A DNA stretch of 59,823 nucleotides from positions 1 through 59,823 of the forward strand of contig JBAVEL010000116.1 in assembly GCA_049587715.1 (NCBI GenBank). The letters are read 5' to 3'. Shown here in pieces: positions 1 through 8,526 of the stretch; position 1 is the stretch's first letter; the number at the start of each line of letters is the position of its first letter. The notes beneath the pieces were generated by a model that made no database searches, was not told where the DNA came from, and saw nothing but the letters and a program-made list of their open reading frames with translations. A program made the position numbers and the translations under genes. This stretch comes from JBAVEL01 sp049587715 (GTDB lineage: Bacteria > Bacteroidota > Ignavibacteria > UBA10030 > UBA6906).

Positions 1-64
1 CCGCACGGACGGATCCCGGACGGACAGCGACAGACGGATGGGGCGGCACATGTGCCCCCGGCCG

Positions 65-93
65 TTGAAACCCACCCCTATTCTTGGTACGTT
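65..93 (+). promoter_or_regulatory. Predicted sigma70-type promoter for the phosphoesterase-actP operon
   Basis: TTGAAA at 65-70 and TACGTT at 88-93 are separated by exactly 17 bp. The -10 box lies about 30 bp before the ATG at 124, which supports that ATG over the in-frame ATG at 52. The pair matches the pattern seen before other operons in this window. This is a prediction by eye. Confidence 0.5.
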
Positions 94-123
94 GTATCCA
101 CCCGCTCCCTCCTGTTCGACCCG

Positions 124-891
124 ATGCGCATCGGATTTGTCGCCGACATACACGAGGACATCGACAGCCTCCGGGCGGGATTCACCCTGCTCGAGCAGCG
201 GAACTGCGACGCCGTCGCCTGCCTCGGCGATATCGTCGGTTTCACACTGCCGTTCCAGCGCCATATCAGAACCCGGAACGCCGATGCCTGCGTCCACATG
301 GTGCGGGAGGGGTGCGCCACCGCCATCGCGGGGAACCACGATTTGTTTGCCGTGCGAAGAACACCCGCCTTCACCGCAGGCTTCCCGTACCGGGAGCACT
401 GGTATGATCTGGCATACGAGGAACGGGCCCGGGTCTCCCGGAACCGCATCTGGCTCTACGAGGACAGCGAGCTGCCGAACCGGCTTTCGCAGCAGTCCAT
501 AGAGTACCTGCACGCACTCCCGGAATTCGCCCTCCTGGCCGTCGACGCCGCACCGCTGTTCCTCTCCCACTTCCACTACCCGGACGTCTCCGGCTCCACG
601 ATTGCCACGCCGCGGAAGGCACGGCACCTCCACGAGCACTTCCGCTTCATTGCGGAACACCGCTGTACGCTCTCGTTCTCCGGCCACGGACACCCCGAGG
701 GATGCGCGCGCGGCGACCGCACCGGTCTCCGCTTCTTTCCGTTCGGCTCGTATCCCCTTGGACCCGGCCCGCTGTGGTTCGTCGCCCCCTGCATCGCCAA
801 CACCACCCGCGCCAACGGGGTCATGATCCTCGATACGATCGCCGGAGGGATCGACGTGGTTCCTCTCGGCTCACCCAAGACCATTGTGTAG
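124..891 (+). CDS. Calcineurin-like metallophosphoesterase
   Basis: The product is a 255-residue soluble protein of the calcineurin-like phosphoesterase fold. The metal-binding motifs appear in the expected order: DxH at residues 8-10, GD at 35-36, GNHD at 70-73, SHFH near 148-151 and GHGH near 187-190. Such enzymes use two metal ions to hydrolyse phosphoesters; the substrate cannot be inferred. I chose the ATG at 124 because MRIGFVADIH is the first beta strand of the fold and because a promoter lies at 65-93. An in-frame ATG at 52 would add 24 residues unlike the family. The stop codon is immediately followed by the GTG of the next gene, so it probably heads the sensor-acetate symporter operon. 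No signal peptide is visible. Confidence 0.85.
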   Translation: MRIGFVADIHEDIDSLRAGFTLLEQRNCDAVACLGDIVGFTLPFQRHIRTRNADACVHMVREGCATAIAGNHDLFAVRRTPAFTAGFPYREHWYDLAYEERARVSRNRIWLYEDSELPNRLSQQSIEYLHALPEFALLAVDAAPLFLSHFHYPDVSGSTIATPRKARHLHEHFRFIAEHRCTLSFSGHGHPEGCARGDRTGLRFFPFGSYPLGPGPLWFVAPCIANTTRANGVMILDTIAGGIDVVPLGSPKTIV

Positions 892-3795
892 GTGACCATG
901 GATACGCGGCCTGCGCGGAATGGAGCCTTCCCGCTCCGGATCATCCTCCCCACCGTGCTCACGCTCGGGCTCTTCGTCGTTTCCCTCTTTGCCGTGGTGA
1001 TCCCCCGGTTCGAGGAAATCATCGTCGGCCGGAAGCGGGAGATGATCCGCGAGCTGACTGTTGCCGCATGGCACCTGGCCGACCGCTATTACAGGGAGTC
1101 AGCGGCGGGACGCATGACGGAACAGGAGGCGCAACGGTGGACCATCGAACAGCTCCGCCATCTGAGGTACGGCGAGGAACGCAAGGACTACTTCTGGATC
1201 ACCGACTACGAACCGCGGATGATCGTGCACCCCTACCGGGAAGACCTGAACGGTAAATCCCTGACGGACTTCCGCGACTCGCGCGGGAAGGCTCTCTTTG
1301 TCGAGATCGTCAGGGTGGTCCGGTCACAGGGGGAGGGCTATGTGGACTATACCTGGCAGTGGAAGGACGATTCGACACGCATCGTGCCGAAGCTTTCCTA
1401 TGTGCGGGCTTTCGCGCCCTGGGGTTGGATCATCGGGACGGGCATTTATCTGGAGGACGTGAAACTCGAGATCGGACGTCTGGAACGGAATGTCCGGAAC
1501 ATCGCCATTGGCATCACGGTGGTTATTTCGCTCCTCCTCCTCTTCATCCTCAGCCAGAACCTCCGGAGCGAACGGAAACGCCGCCGCGCCGAGAACGATC
1601 TCCGGGAATCGAAGGAACGCTACAAGGCGCTCGCGGAGGCGACCACCGAAGGTCTCCTCATGGTCCTGGAGGGGGGGGAGACCTACTACAACAAGACGCT
1701 GCTCGACATGTCCGGATACGCGGAGGAGGAGGCCGGGCGGATCAGGCCGGGGGAGCTTTTTCCCGGAACCGTCGGGGATGCGGTTCGCTCCGACGCCGGC
1801 CCGGAACAATGGCGGCGGCTCCTGCAGAGCCACCTGGAAACCGGCCTCCGCAGGCGGGACGGCTCCCGTGTCGACGTGCTGCTGAGGTCCTCGCCGATCT
1901 CGTTCCACGGGAAAACCGGATGCGTTGTCACCGTCCGGGATATCAGTCACCACAAGCAGATTGCCGGCGCTCTCGATGAGAGCATCGAGAAGTACCGGAC
2001 GCTGACAAACCAGCTCTCCCTCGCCGTCTTCCGGACGGAGATGGGAAAGGAGATGCGCTTCATCGAGGCCAACCCGGCGGCGCCCGCCATCTTCGGGTGC
2101 CGCGATCCGGAGGAACTGCGTTCCCTGCACCTCGGCCCGCTGTTCGAGGATCCGCATGAGTGGCAGGCGGCCGTGCAGGATCTCCTGCACGCGGGGTTCG
2201 TCAAGGACAGGATCCTCCGGCTCCGGAGACGAAAGGACCTTTCGCCCGTCGTGACGGTGTCCCTGGTGCTGGTGAACGACGAGCACGGTCATCCCCGCTA
2301 TTGCGACGGCATCGCCGAGGATATCACCGGCAAGCGTCAACCGGAGGAGGACACCCGGGCGCTGATGGCGGAGCTCGACGCCCCCCTGGGCTTCCTCCAG
2401 CAGCCCGTGGCACCGTTCATCCGGGAGCCGGTCACGTGCGCCATGGACGACCCGCTGCGCAGCGCCATGAGCATGATGCGGCGCATCCCCGCCCCCGCCC
2501 TTCTTGTCCGGAACGCTTCCGGCGCATTCGTGGGAATGCTCACCAACCGCGACCTGCAGGAGCGGGTCCTTGCGGAAACCCCGGCGGCGGACCGGCCCGT
2601 CCAGGAATACATGCGCGCGCCGCTGGTGTCGTTCCCGCGTTCGGCCACGATCTTCGATGCTCTCCTGCTGCACACCGAGCAGGGTGCCTGGCATCTTGCA
2701 GCCCGGGACGATGCGGGCGCGGTATGCGGCATCCTCAGCGTGGAGGAGATGCAGAAGTCGCATCTCCTCAGCCACGGCCTCTTCCTCCGGAAGCTCGGCG
2801 CGGCGGAAACATGCGAAGAGATCCGCCAGGTTCATGCACGGCTCCGGCTGCTGCTGCGCCTCTCCATCGAGAGCGGGGCTGGCGCACGCAGCATCGCACG
2901 GCTGGCCACGGTGATCTCCGACGCAGCCGTGCGCCGCATCGTGACCCTGACGGTCGAAGCCCTCGGCCCGCCCCCGGGGCCGTTCGTTTTTCTGGCCCTG
3001 GGGAGCGAGGGACGATCGGAACAGACGCTGGCGACCGACCAGGACAACGCGATCCTCTATGAGGACGTCCCGTCGGAACGGGCGGACGCGGCACGGGCGT
3101 ACTTCCGGAGTCTGGGCGAGCGGATCTGCAACACGCTGGACAGCATCGGGTACGCCTTCTGCAAGGGGAACGTGATGGCAAAGAACCCGAAATGGTGCCA
3201 GCCCCTGGCGGTCTGGAAGGGTTCTTTCACCGAGTGGGTGACCACCGCCAACCCCCAGGACCTTCTGGACGTCAGCATCTTCTTCGATTTCCGGGGAGTC
3301 CACGGAGAGGCGTCCCTTGCGGACCGGCTCCGGCAGCACCTGTTCAGGATCCTGTCTGGAAACAACGCCTTCTTTGTGTATCTTGCACAGAATGCCCTGC
3401 GTGTCAAGCCCCCGATCGGCCAGTTGAAATCGGCGGAGCACTTCGATGTCAAGCTGGCGATGCTCCCCCTGACGGATCTGACACGGCTGTACGCGCTACG
3501 GCACGGGATCGCCGGCACCAACACTCCCGAGCGCCTCGACCGCCTGCGCGACCAGGGCGTCCTGTCTGCAACAGGGCATCAGGATCTGCTTCAGGCGTAT
3601 ACGTTTCTCCTGTTCCTGAGGTACCGCCACCAGGCGGCTCTGCTTGCCAGCAACGCGGCACCAAACAACCTGATTCCGTCGCACGCGCTCAGCGAACTGG
3701 ACCGGACGACCCTCCGGCGCGTCCTCACCCTGATCGAGGACTACCAGTCCAAGCTGAGCCTGGATTTCAAGGGAACGATCGAACGCTCACTCTAA
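892..3795 (+). CDS. Membrane sensor protein: Cache, two PAS, CBS pair and DUF294 nucleotidyltransferase-like domain
   Basis: A 967-residue multidomain signalling protein. A membrane helix (about 14-37) is followed by an extracytoplasmic single Cache_2-type sensor (about 55-190, with the DYFWI and GWIIGTGIY strands). A second helix (about 203-220), two PAS domains (about 240-480) and a CBS pair (about 495-625) come next. The DUF294 nucleotidyltransferase-like module carries GSEGRSEQTL at about 704 and TDQDNA at about 714, as in GlnD-type enzymes, and ends in the DUF294 C-terminal region. CBS/DUF294 proteins are often encoded beside acetate symporters, as here (DUF485 and ActP follow). The membrane Cache and PAS front end suggests control of uptake by an external small ligand; this is inference. 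The GTG at 892 abuts the upstream stop; ATG 898 is an alternative start. Confidence 0.85.
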   Translation: MTMDTRPARNGAFPLRIILPTVLTLGLFVVSLFAVVIPRFEEIIVGRKREMIRELTVAAWHLADRYYRESAAGRMTEQEAQRWTIEQLRHLRYGEERKDYFWITDYEPRMIVHPYREDLNGKSLTDFRDSRGKALFVEIVRVVRSQGEGYVDYTWQWKDDSTRIVPKLSYVRAFAPWGWIIGTGIYLEDVKLEIGRLERNVRNIAIGITVVISLLLLFILSQNLRSERKRRRAENDLRESKERYKALAEATTEGLLMVLEGGETYYNKTLLDMSGYAEEEAGRIRPGELFPGTVGDAVRSDAGPEQWRRLLQSHLETGLRRRDGSRVDVLLRSSPISFHGKTGCVVTVRDISHHKQIAGALDESIEKYRTLTNQLSLAVFRTEMGKEMRFIEANPAAPAIFGCRDPEELRSLHLGPLFEDPHEWQAAVQDLLHAGFVKDRILRLRRRKDLSPVVTVSLVLVNDEHGHPRYCDGIAEDITGKRQPEEDTRALMAELDAPLGFLQQPVAPFIREPVTCAMDDPLRSAMSMMRRIPAPALLVRNASGAFVGMLTNRDLQERVLAETPAADRPVQEYMRAPLVSFPRSATIFDALLLHTEQGAWHLAARDDAGAVCGILSVEEMQKSHLLSHGLFLRKLGAAETCEEIRQVHARLRLLLRLSIESGAGARSIARLATVISDAAVRRIVTLTVEALGPPPGPFVFLALGSEGRSEQTLATDQDNAILYEDVPSERADAARAYFRSLGERICNTLDSIGYAFCKGNVMAKNPKWCQPLAVWKGSFTEWVTTANPQDLLDVSIFFDFRGVHGEASLADRLRQHLFRILSGNNAFFVYLAQNALRVKPPIGQLKSAEHFDVKLAMLPLTDLTRLYALRHGIAGTNTPERLDRLRDQGVLSATGHQDLLQAYTFLLFLRYRHQAALLASNAAPNNLIPSHALSELDRTTLRRVLTLIEDYQSKLSLDFKGTIERSL

Positions 3796-3815
3796 GAACG
3801 AAAGGACGCACCTGT

Positions 3816-4130
3816 ATGAGCATCTCCCAGAGCGATGTCCGCGGCATTCTCGAGTCCGGGAAATTCCGCGATCTCGTGCGCAAGCGGGTGTCGGTATCGC
3901 TCACGCTGACCGCCGTCATGCTCCTTGTGTATTTCGGGTTCATCCTCCTGATTGCCTTCAACCGGGAGTTCCTGGCCGCGAAGATCGGCGCGCACATGAC
4001 GCTCGGCCTTCCCATCGGCATCGGGGTCATCGTCTTCGCCTGGCTGCTTACGGGCGTGTACACACGTTGGGCGAACAGCAGCTATGACAGGGATGTCCGG
4101 GATCTCCGGAATCAGATCATGAACAGGTAA
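3816..4130 (+). CDS. DUF485 family inner-membrane protein (YjcH-like)
   Basis: A 104-residue protein with two membrane helices (about 27-48 and 60-80) and charged ends, matching the DUF485 family in size and topology. Genes of this family usually sit directly before actP-type sodium:acetate symporter genes. Their products are thought to be small partner subunits of the transporter, though the role is not well defined. An AAAGGA ribosome-binding site precedes the ATG, 20 nt after the sensor gene. The symporter gene follows after 34 nt with its own AAAGGA site, so the genes look co-transcribed. Confidence 0.85.
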   Translation: MSISQSDVRGILESGKFRDLVRKRVSVSLTLTAVMLLVYFGFILLIAFNREFLAAKIGAHMTLGLPIGIGVIVFAWLLTGVYTRWANSSYDRDVRDLRNQIMNR

Positions 4131-4164
4131 TGCCTCCCATCGCTCGCAAGAAAGGACAACTGCA

Positions 4165-5712
4165 GTGGAGACGTTCCAGACAACGCTCGGACAACCCAAT
4201 GTCACCTCCATCATCATGTTCTTCATCTTCGTCGCCATCACGCTCGGCATCACCTACTGGGCGGCGAAGCGAACCCGGACAACCTCGGAGTTCTATGCGG
4301 CGGACAGGAGCATCTCGGGATTCCAGAACGGCCTGGCGCTCTCGGGCGATTACATGAGCGCGGCGTCTTTTCTGGGCATCGCCGGGATGGTGGCGCTCCG
4401 CGGGTACGACGGACTGATCTACTCGATCGGCTTCCTCGTGGGCTGGCCGCTGGTGATGTTCCTGATTGCGGAGCCGCTCCGGAACCTGGGGAAGTTCACC
4501 TTCGCCGACGTTGTCGCATTCCGGCTGCGGCAGAAACCGGTGCGGATTTCCTCCTCGGTGGGCTCGTTGATGACCATCGTCTTCTACCTGATTGCGCAGA
4601 TGGTGGGCGCCGGAGCGCTGATCCACACCCTCTTCGGACTTCCCTACGAGCTGGCAGTGGTGATTGTGGGGCTCGTGATGATCGCCTACGTCCTCTTCGG
4701 CGGCATGCTCGCCACCACATGGGTGCAGATCATCAAGGCGGTCCTCCTGATCGGCGGCGCCACCGTCATGGTGTTCATCACGCTGATGCAGTTCGGCTTC
4801 AATCCGGTGGAACTCTTCAACCAGGCTGCGGTGAAGTACTCCGACGCGGTGCTCTCTCCGGGCGGGTTCATCACCAATCCCTGGGACGCCATCTCGCTCG
4901 GTCTGGCGCTGATTCTCGGAACGGCCGGCCTTCCGCACATCCTGATGCGCTTTTTCACCGTCCCGGACGCGCGGCAGGCGCGGAAGTCGGTGTTCGTGGC
5001 GACGGGCTTCATCGGCTACTTCTACATCCTGACCTTCATCATCGGGTTCGGGGCCATGGTCCTCGTGGGACAGGACATGATTCGCAGCGTCGACAAGGGG
5101 GGAAACATGGCGGCACTGCTTCTGGCGGAGGCCGTGGGAGGCCAGTTCTTCCTGGGCATGATTGCCGCAGTGGCCTTTGCCACCATTCTTGCCGTCGTCG
5201 CGGGACTCACGCTGTCCGGCGCGTCGACAATCTCCCACGACCTCTACGTCAACGTCCTCAAAAGCGGCAGAGCCGACGAGGCGGGGGAAGTGCGGGTGGC
5301 CAAGGTCGCCACGCTCATCATCGGGGTGCTGGCGGTTCTGCTGGGTCTGGTCTTCAAAGGCCAGAACGTCGCCTTCATGGTGGGCCTGGCATTTGCCATC
5401 GCGGCAAGCGCCAACTTTCCGTCCCTCGTGCTCTCGATCCTCTGGAAGAGCTACACAACCCGCGGGGCCGTTGCCAGCATCGTCACGGGGGCGGGACTGG
5501 CGGTGACGCTGATCGTTCTGAGTCCGACGGTCTGGGTGGACATCCTCGGGAACGAACAGGCGGTCTTCCCTCTGAAGAACCCTGCGCTTGTGTCCATGAC
5601 CGCATCCTTCATCGTGGGCGTCGTGGTTTCGCTGCTCGGCTCCGAGCCCGAAGCCCGCGCCAGGTTCGAGGACGAGAAACTCCGGACCTACCTCGGCATC
5701 GGAGCGGAGTAG
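4165..5712 (+). CDS. actP: Sodium:solute symporter, acetate permease ActP-like
   Basis: A 515-residue polytopic protein of the sodium:solute symporter family. It has about 13 hydrophobic segments, starting with a helix near 12-32, and the ActP-like segment FYAADRSISGFQNG near 44-57. It is somewhat shorter than E. coli ActP (about 549 residues). The expected role is cation-coupled uptake of acetate or another short-chain carboxylate across the inner membrane. The GTG start has an AAAGGA site upstream. The DUF485 neighbour strengthens the acetate-type assignment, and the DUF294 sensor upstream suggests regulation of this uptake. The gene converges on comF with a 40-bp gap. Confidence 0.88.
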   Translation: METFQTTLGQPNVTSIIMFFIFVAITLGITYWAAKRTRTTSEFYAADRSISGFQNGLALSGDYMSAASFLGIAGMVALRGYDGLIYSIGFLVGWPLVMFLIAEPLRNLGKFTFADVVAFRLRQKPVRISSSVGSLMTIVFYLIAQMVGAGALIHTLFGLPYELAVVIVGLVMIAYVLFGGMLATTWVQIIKAVLLIGGATVMVFITLMQFGFNPVELFNQAAVKYSDAVLSPGGFITNPWDAISLGLALILGTAGLPHILMRFFTVPDARQARKSVFVATGFIGYFYILTFIIGFGAMVLVGQDMIRSVDKGGNMAALLLAEAVGGQFFLGMIAAVAFATILAVVAGLTLSGASTISHDLYVNVLKSGRADEAGEVRVAKVATLIIGVLAVLLGLVFKGQNVAFMVGLAFAIAASANFPSLVLSILWKSYTTRGAVASIVTGAGLAVTLIVLSPTVWVDILGNEQAVFPLKNPALVSMTASFIVGVVVSLLGSEPEARARFEDEKLRTYLGIGAE

Positions 5713-5752
5713 TCCACGCTCCACCCGGGGTGAGGGAGGACTTCCCCTCCGT

Positions 5753-6454
5753 TCAGGGAGCGAGGGCGACCGAGCAGGCGACGACACGCGCGGCGCCCAG
5801 GTGCCCGAGGAGGGAAGAGCAGGAGCTCAGGGTGGCGCCGGAGGTGACCACGTCATCCGCCAGCACGAGGGCACGGCCCCGGACGAGGGAGGCGTCTCTC
5901 CCCGGGCCGAAGGCGCCCCGCACGTTCTCAGCCCGGCCTCCGGCGGAGAGCCCTGTCTGGGAGGGGGTGGGCCTGACCCGGCGCAGGGCGCGCGGGAGCA
6001 AGGGGATGCCCGTCACCCGCCCTATCCCCTCGGCGATGGCCTCGCTCTGGTTGTATCCCCGCTCCCGCTCCCGCACCCCGTGCAGGGGAACCGGTATCAC
6101 CCATGCGTCCTCTGATTCGTCGGGCCCCAGGCGCAGGACTCCTCCAAGGTCCTCCCCCAGCAGGACCCCCAGGGCGCGCATGTGCCCGTACTTCAGGCGG
6201 TGGATGATCGTCCGGAGCGGGCCCTCCTCCTCCATGTAGTAGAGGCACACCAGATCCTCCGCGCCGCCTCCATCCCGCACCCGCGCCCGGGTGGCTTCAT
6301 AGGCGGGGTCTCCCGCACGCACGGGGCGGAGGAGGTTCCGGCATGCAGGACAGATGCCCTCGTCCCTGCGTTCCAGGAGCCGTTCGCAGCCGCAGCAGAG
6401 GGGCGGAACGGCCACATCCAGAAGCGGCCGGATCAGGCGCGCCAGGACCTTCAC
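5753..6454 (-). CDS. comF: ComF family phosphoribosyltransferase-like protein
   Basis: A 233-residue ComF-type protein. An N-terminal zinc-finger region (CCxC at 20-23, CPAC at 35-38) is followed by a type I phosphoribosyltransferase fold with the PRPP-binding loop LADDVVTSGAT near 197-207. In naturally transformable bacteria ComF helps single-stranded DNA enter the cytoplasm, but the family is also widespread in bacteria not known to be competent. The start overlaps the uvrB stop by 4 bp (ATGA), so the two are translationally coupled and may share a DNA-metabolism context. No other competence gene is in the window. Confidence 0.87.
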   Translation of the reverse strand: MKVLARLIRPLLDVAVPPLCCGCERLLERRDEGICPACRNLLRPVRAGDPAYEATRARVRDGGGAEDLVCLYYMEEEGPLRTIIHRLKYGHMRALGVLLGEDLGGVLRLGPDESEDAWVIPVPLHGVRERERGYNQSEAIAEGIGRVTGIPLLPRALRRVRPTPSQTGLSAGGRAENVRGAFGPGRDASLVRGRALVLADDVVTSGATLSSCSSLLGHLGAARVVACSVALAP

Positions 6455-8526
6455 CCCGCACCCCTGGTCCGTTCCAGCCTGGCGATCTGGTCCCTCAGAT
6501 CCGCCGCCCGTTCAAACTCCAGGTCCTTGGATGCACGGATCATCTCCGCCCGCAGATCCTGGAGGAGATCCTCCCGCTGGCGCCCCGTCAGAAAGCGCGC
6601 CAGCTCCTCCGCCACCGCCTGTTGCGCGGGCCGCTCCTGTCGCGTCTCCCGCGCGGCCCGGACGTCCGCCACCGCCGTGGTGGCAAGCACCTCCTCCACC
6701 GTCTTCCGGATGCTGTGGGGGGTGATTCCGTGGCGTCTGTTGTACGCAAGTTGTTTGGCGCGCCGCCGGGCGGTTTCATCCATCATGCGGCGCATGGACC
6801 CCGTCACGCTGTCGGCATAGAGCACAACCCTGCCGTTGATGTTGCGCGCCGTCCGGCCCGCCGTCTGAATGAGGGACTTCTCCGACCGGAGAAAACCCTC
6901 CTTGTCGGCGTCCAGGATGGCCACCAGCGAGACCTCCGGCAGATCCAGACCCTCCCGCAGCAGGTTGACGCCGACGAGCACGTCGAAGTCGCCCAGGCGG
7001 AGATCCCGCAGGATCTCCACACGTTCCAGGGCATCCACCTCCGAGTGGATGTAGCGCACCCGGATCCGGATGTTCATCAGGTATTCCGTGAGATCTTCGG
7101 CCATCCGCTTGGTCAGGGTGGTCACCAGCACGCGTTCCCGCGCGGAGGCCCGCGAGCGGATCTCGGCAATCAGGTCGTCGATCTGGCCCGTCACGGGGCG
7201 GACCTCCACCTCCGGATCCGCCAGCCCAGTGGGGCGGATGACCTGTTCCACCACGGCGCCGCCGCACCGCTCCAGTTCGTAGTCCCCCGGGGTGGCGCTC
7301 ACGAAGATCGCCTGGGGCACCATGGCCTCCCACTCCTCGAAGGTGAGGGGCCTGTTGTCCAGGGCCGACGGGAGGCGGAAGCCGTGTTCCACCAGGGTCT
7401 GCTTGCGCGACCGGTCCCCGTGATACATTCCGCGGATCTGGGGAATGGTGGCATGGGACTCGTCCACGATGACGAGGAAATCCCGGGGGAAGTAATCCAG
7501 AAGGCAGAACGGGCGGGAACCGGGGGGGCGCCCGGCGAGGTGCCGGGCGTAGTTCTCGATGCCCGCACAGTACCCCACCTCGCGCATCATCTCGATGTCA
7601 AACCGGGTTCTCTGTTCCAGCCGCTGAGCCTCCAGGTGCCGGAGGCCCCCGCGGAGGACCGCCAGGCGCTCCTCCAGCTCCGCCTGCATACCCGCAATCG
7701 CGCGTTCCACGGACTCGCGGGATGTCACAAACTGTTTCGCGGGATAGACCACTTCGGATTCCTTCTCCTCCGTCACGCGTCCATCCAGGGGGTGGATGGC
7801 CGAGATCCTCTCGATCACATCTCCGAAGAACTCGATGCGGAGCGCCTCCGCGGTTTCGGAGGCGGGGATCACCTCCACCACATCTCCCCGGACACGCATG
7901 GTCCCGCGCACAAACTCAAAGTCGTTCCGCACGTAATGGATGTCCAGGAGCCGCCGGAGCAGGGCGTTGCGCTCCATCCGTTCCCCCTTGCGGAGAACGA
8001 CGAGCTGCCGCGTCCACTCCTCGGGAGCGCCGATGCCGTAGATGCAGCTTACCGAGGCGACCACAATGACGTTTCTGCCCCCCCCCAGAAGGGCGCTGGT
8101 GGCGCGGAGCCGCAGCCGGTCTATCTCATCGTTGATGGACGCGTCCTTGGCAATGTAGGTGTCCGTCGCCGGCACATAGGCTTCGGGCTGGTAGTAGTCA
8201 TAGTAGCTGATGAAGAACTCCACGCGATCGCGCGGGAAGAACCCCCGCAGCTCGCCGTAGAGCTGGGCCGCAAGGGTCTTGTTGTGGGAGAGCACCAGGA
8301 CCGGGCGGTCCAGGCCTGCGATGACGTTCGAGACGGTGAAGGTCTTGCCGCTGCCCGTGACGCCCAGAAGGGTCTGATACCGGTCGCCCCTCGCGAGACC
8401 CTCCGCAAGCTGGCGGATGGCCTCCGGCTGGTCCCCGCGGGGCCGGTACTCCGCCTGAAGGGTATATGCGGGGGAAGGGCGCGGGGCACCGCTCCCCGCA
8501 TCGGAAGGAGCCCCCCCCCTACTCAT
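6451..8526 (-). CDS. uvrB: Excinuclease ABC subunit B (UvrB)
   Basis: A 691-residue UvrB, the damage-verifying helicase-like subunit of nucleotide excision repair. It loads with UvrA and recruits UvrC. Visible are the Walker A GSGKT at 58-62, the beta-hairpin segment YYDYYQPEAYVP, the Walker B VDESH, the motif VI region QTAGRTARN and a C-terminal UVR domain. Length is normal for the family. The first codons contain a run of nine G (plus-strand C run 8511-8519), adding about 18 weakly conserved residues before the family core. The ATG overlaps the end of the permease gene upstream by 8 bp. Confidence 0.97.
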   Translation of the reverse strand: MSRGGAPSDAGSGAPRPSPAYTLQAEYRPRGDQPEAIRQLAEGLARGDRYQTLLGVTGSGKTFTVSNVIAGLDRPVLVLSHNKTLAAQLYGELRGFFPRDRVEFFISYYDYYQPEAYVPATDTYIAKDASINDEIDRLRLRATSALLGGGRNVIVVASVSCIYGIGAPEEWTRQLVVLRKGERMERNALLRRLLDIHYVRNDFEFVRGTMRVRGDVVEVIPASETAEALRIEFFGDVIERISAIHPLDGRVTEEKESEVVYPAKQFVTSRESVERAIAGMQAELEERLAVLRGGLRHLEAQRLEQRTRFDIEMMREVGYCAGIENYARHLAGRPPGSRPFCLLDYFPRDFLVIVDESHATIPQIRGMYHGDRSRKQTLVEHGFRLPSALDNRPLTFEEWEAMVPQAIFVSATPGDYELERCGGAVVEQVIRPTGLADPEVEVRPVTGQIDDLIAEIRSRASARERVLVTTLTKRMAEDLTEYLMNIRIRVRYIHSEVDALERVEILRDLRLGDFDVLVGVNLLREGLDLPEVSLVAILDADKEGFLRSEKSLIQTAGRTARNINGRVVLYADSVTGSMRRMMDETARRRAKQLAYNRRHGITPHSIRKTVEEVLATTAVADVRAARETRQERPAQQAVAEELARFLTGRQREDLLQDLRAEMIRASKDLEFERAADLRDQIARLERTRGAG

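Noticed and set aside
52..123. Upstream in-frame ATG that would lengthen the phosphoesterase
   Set aside because: The extra residues do not resemble the family and a promoter (-10 at 88-93) lies inside this stretch, so translation starts at 124.
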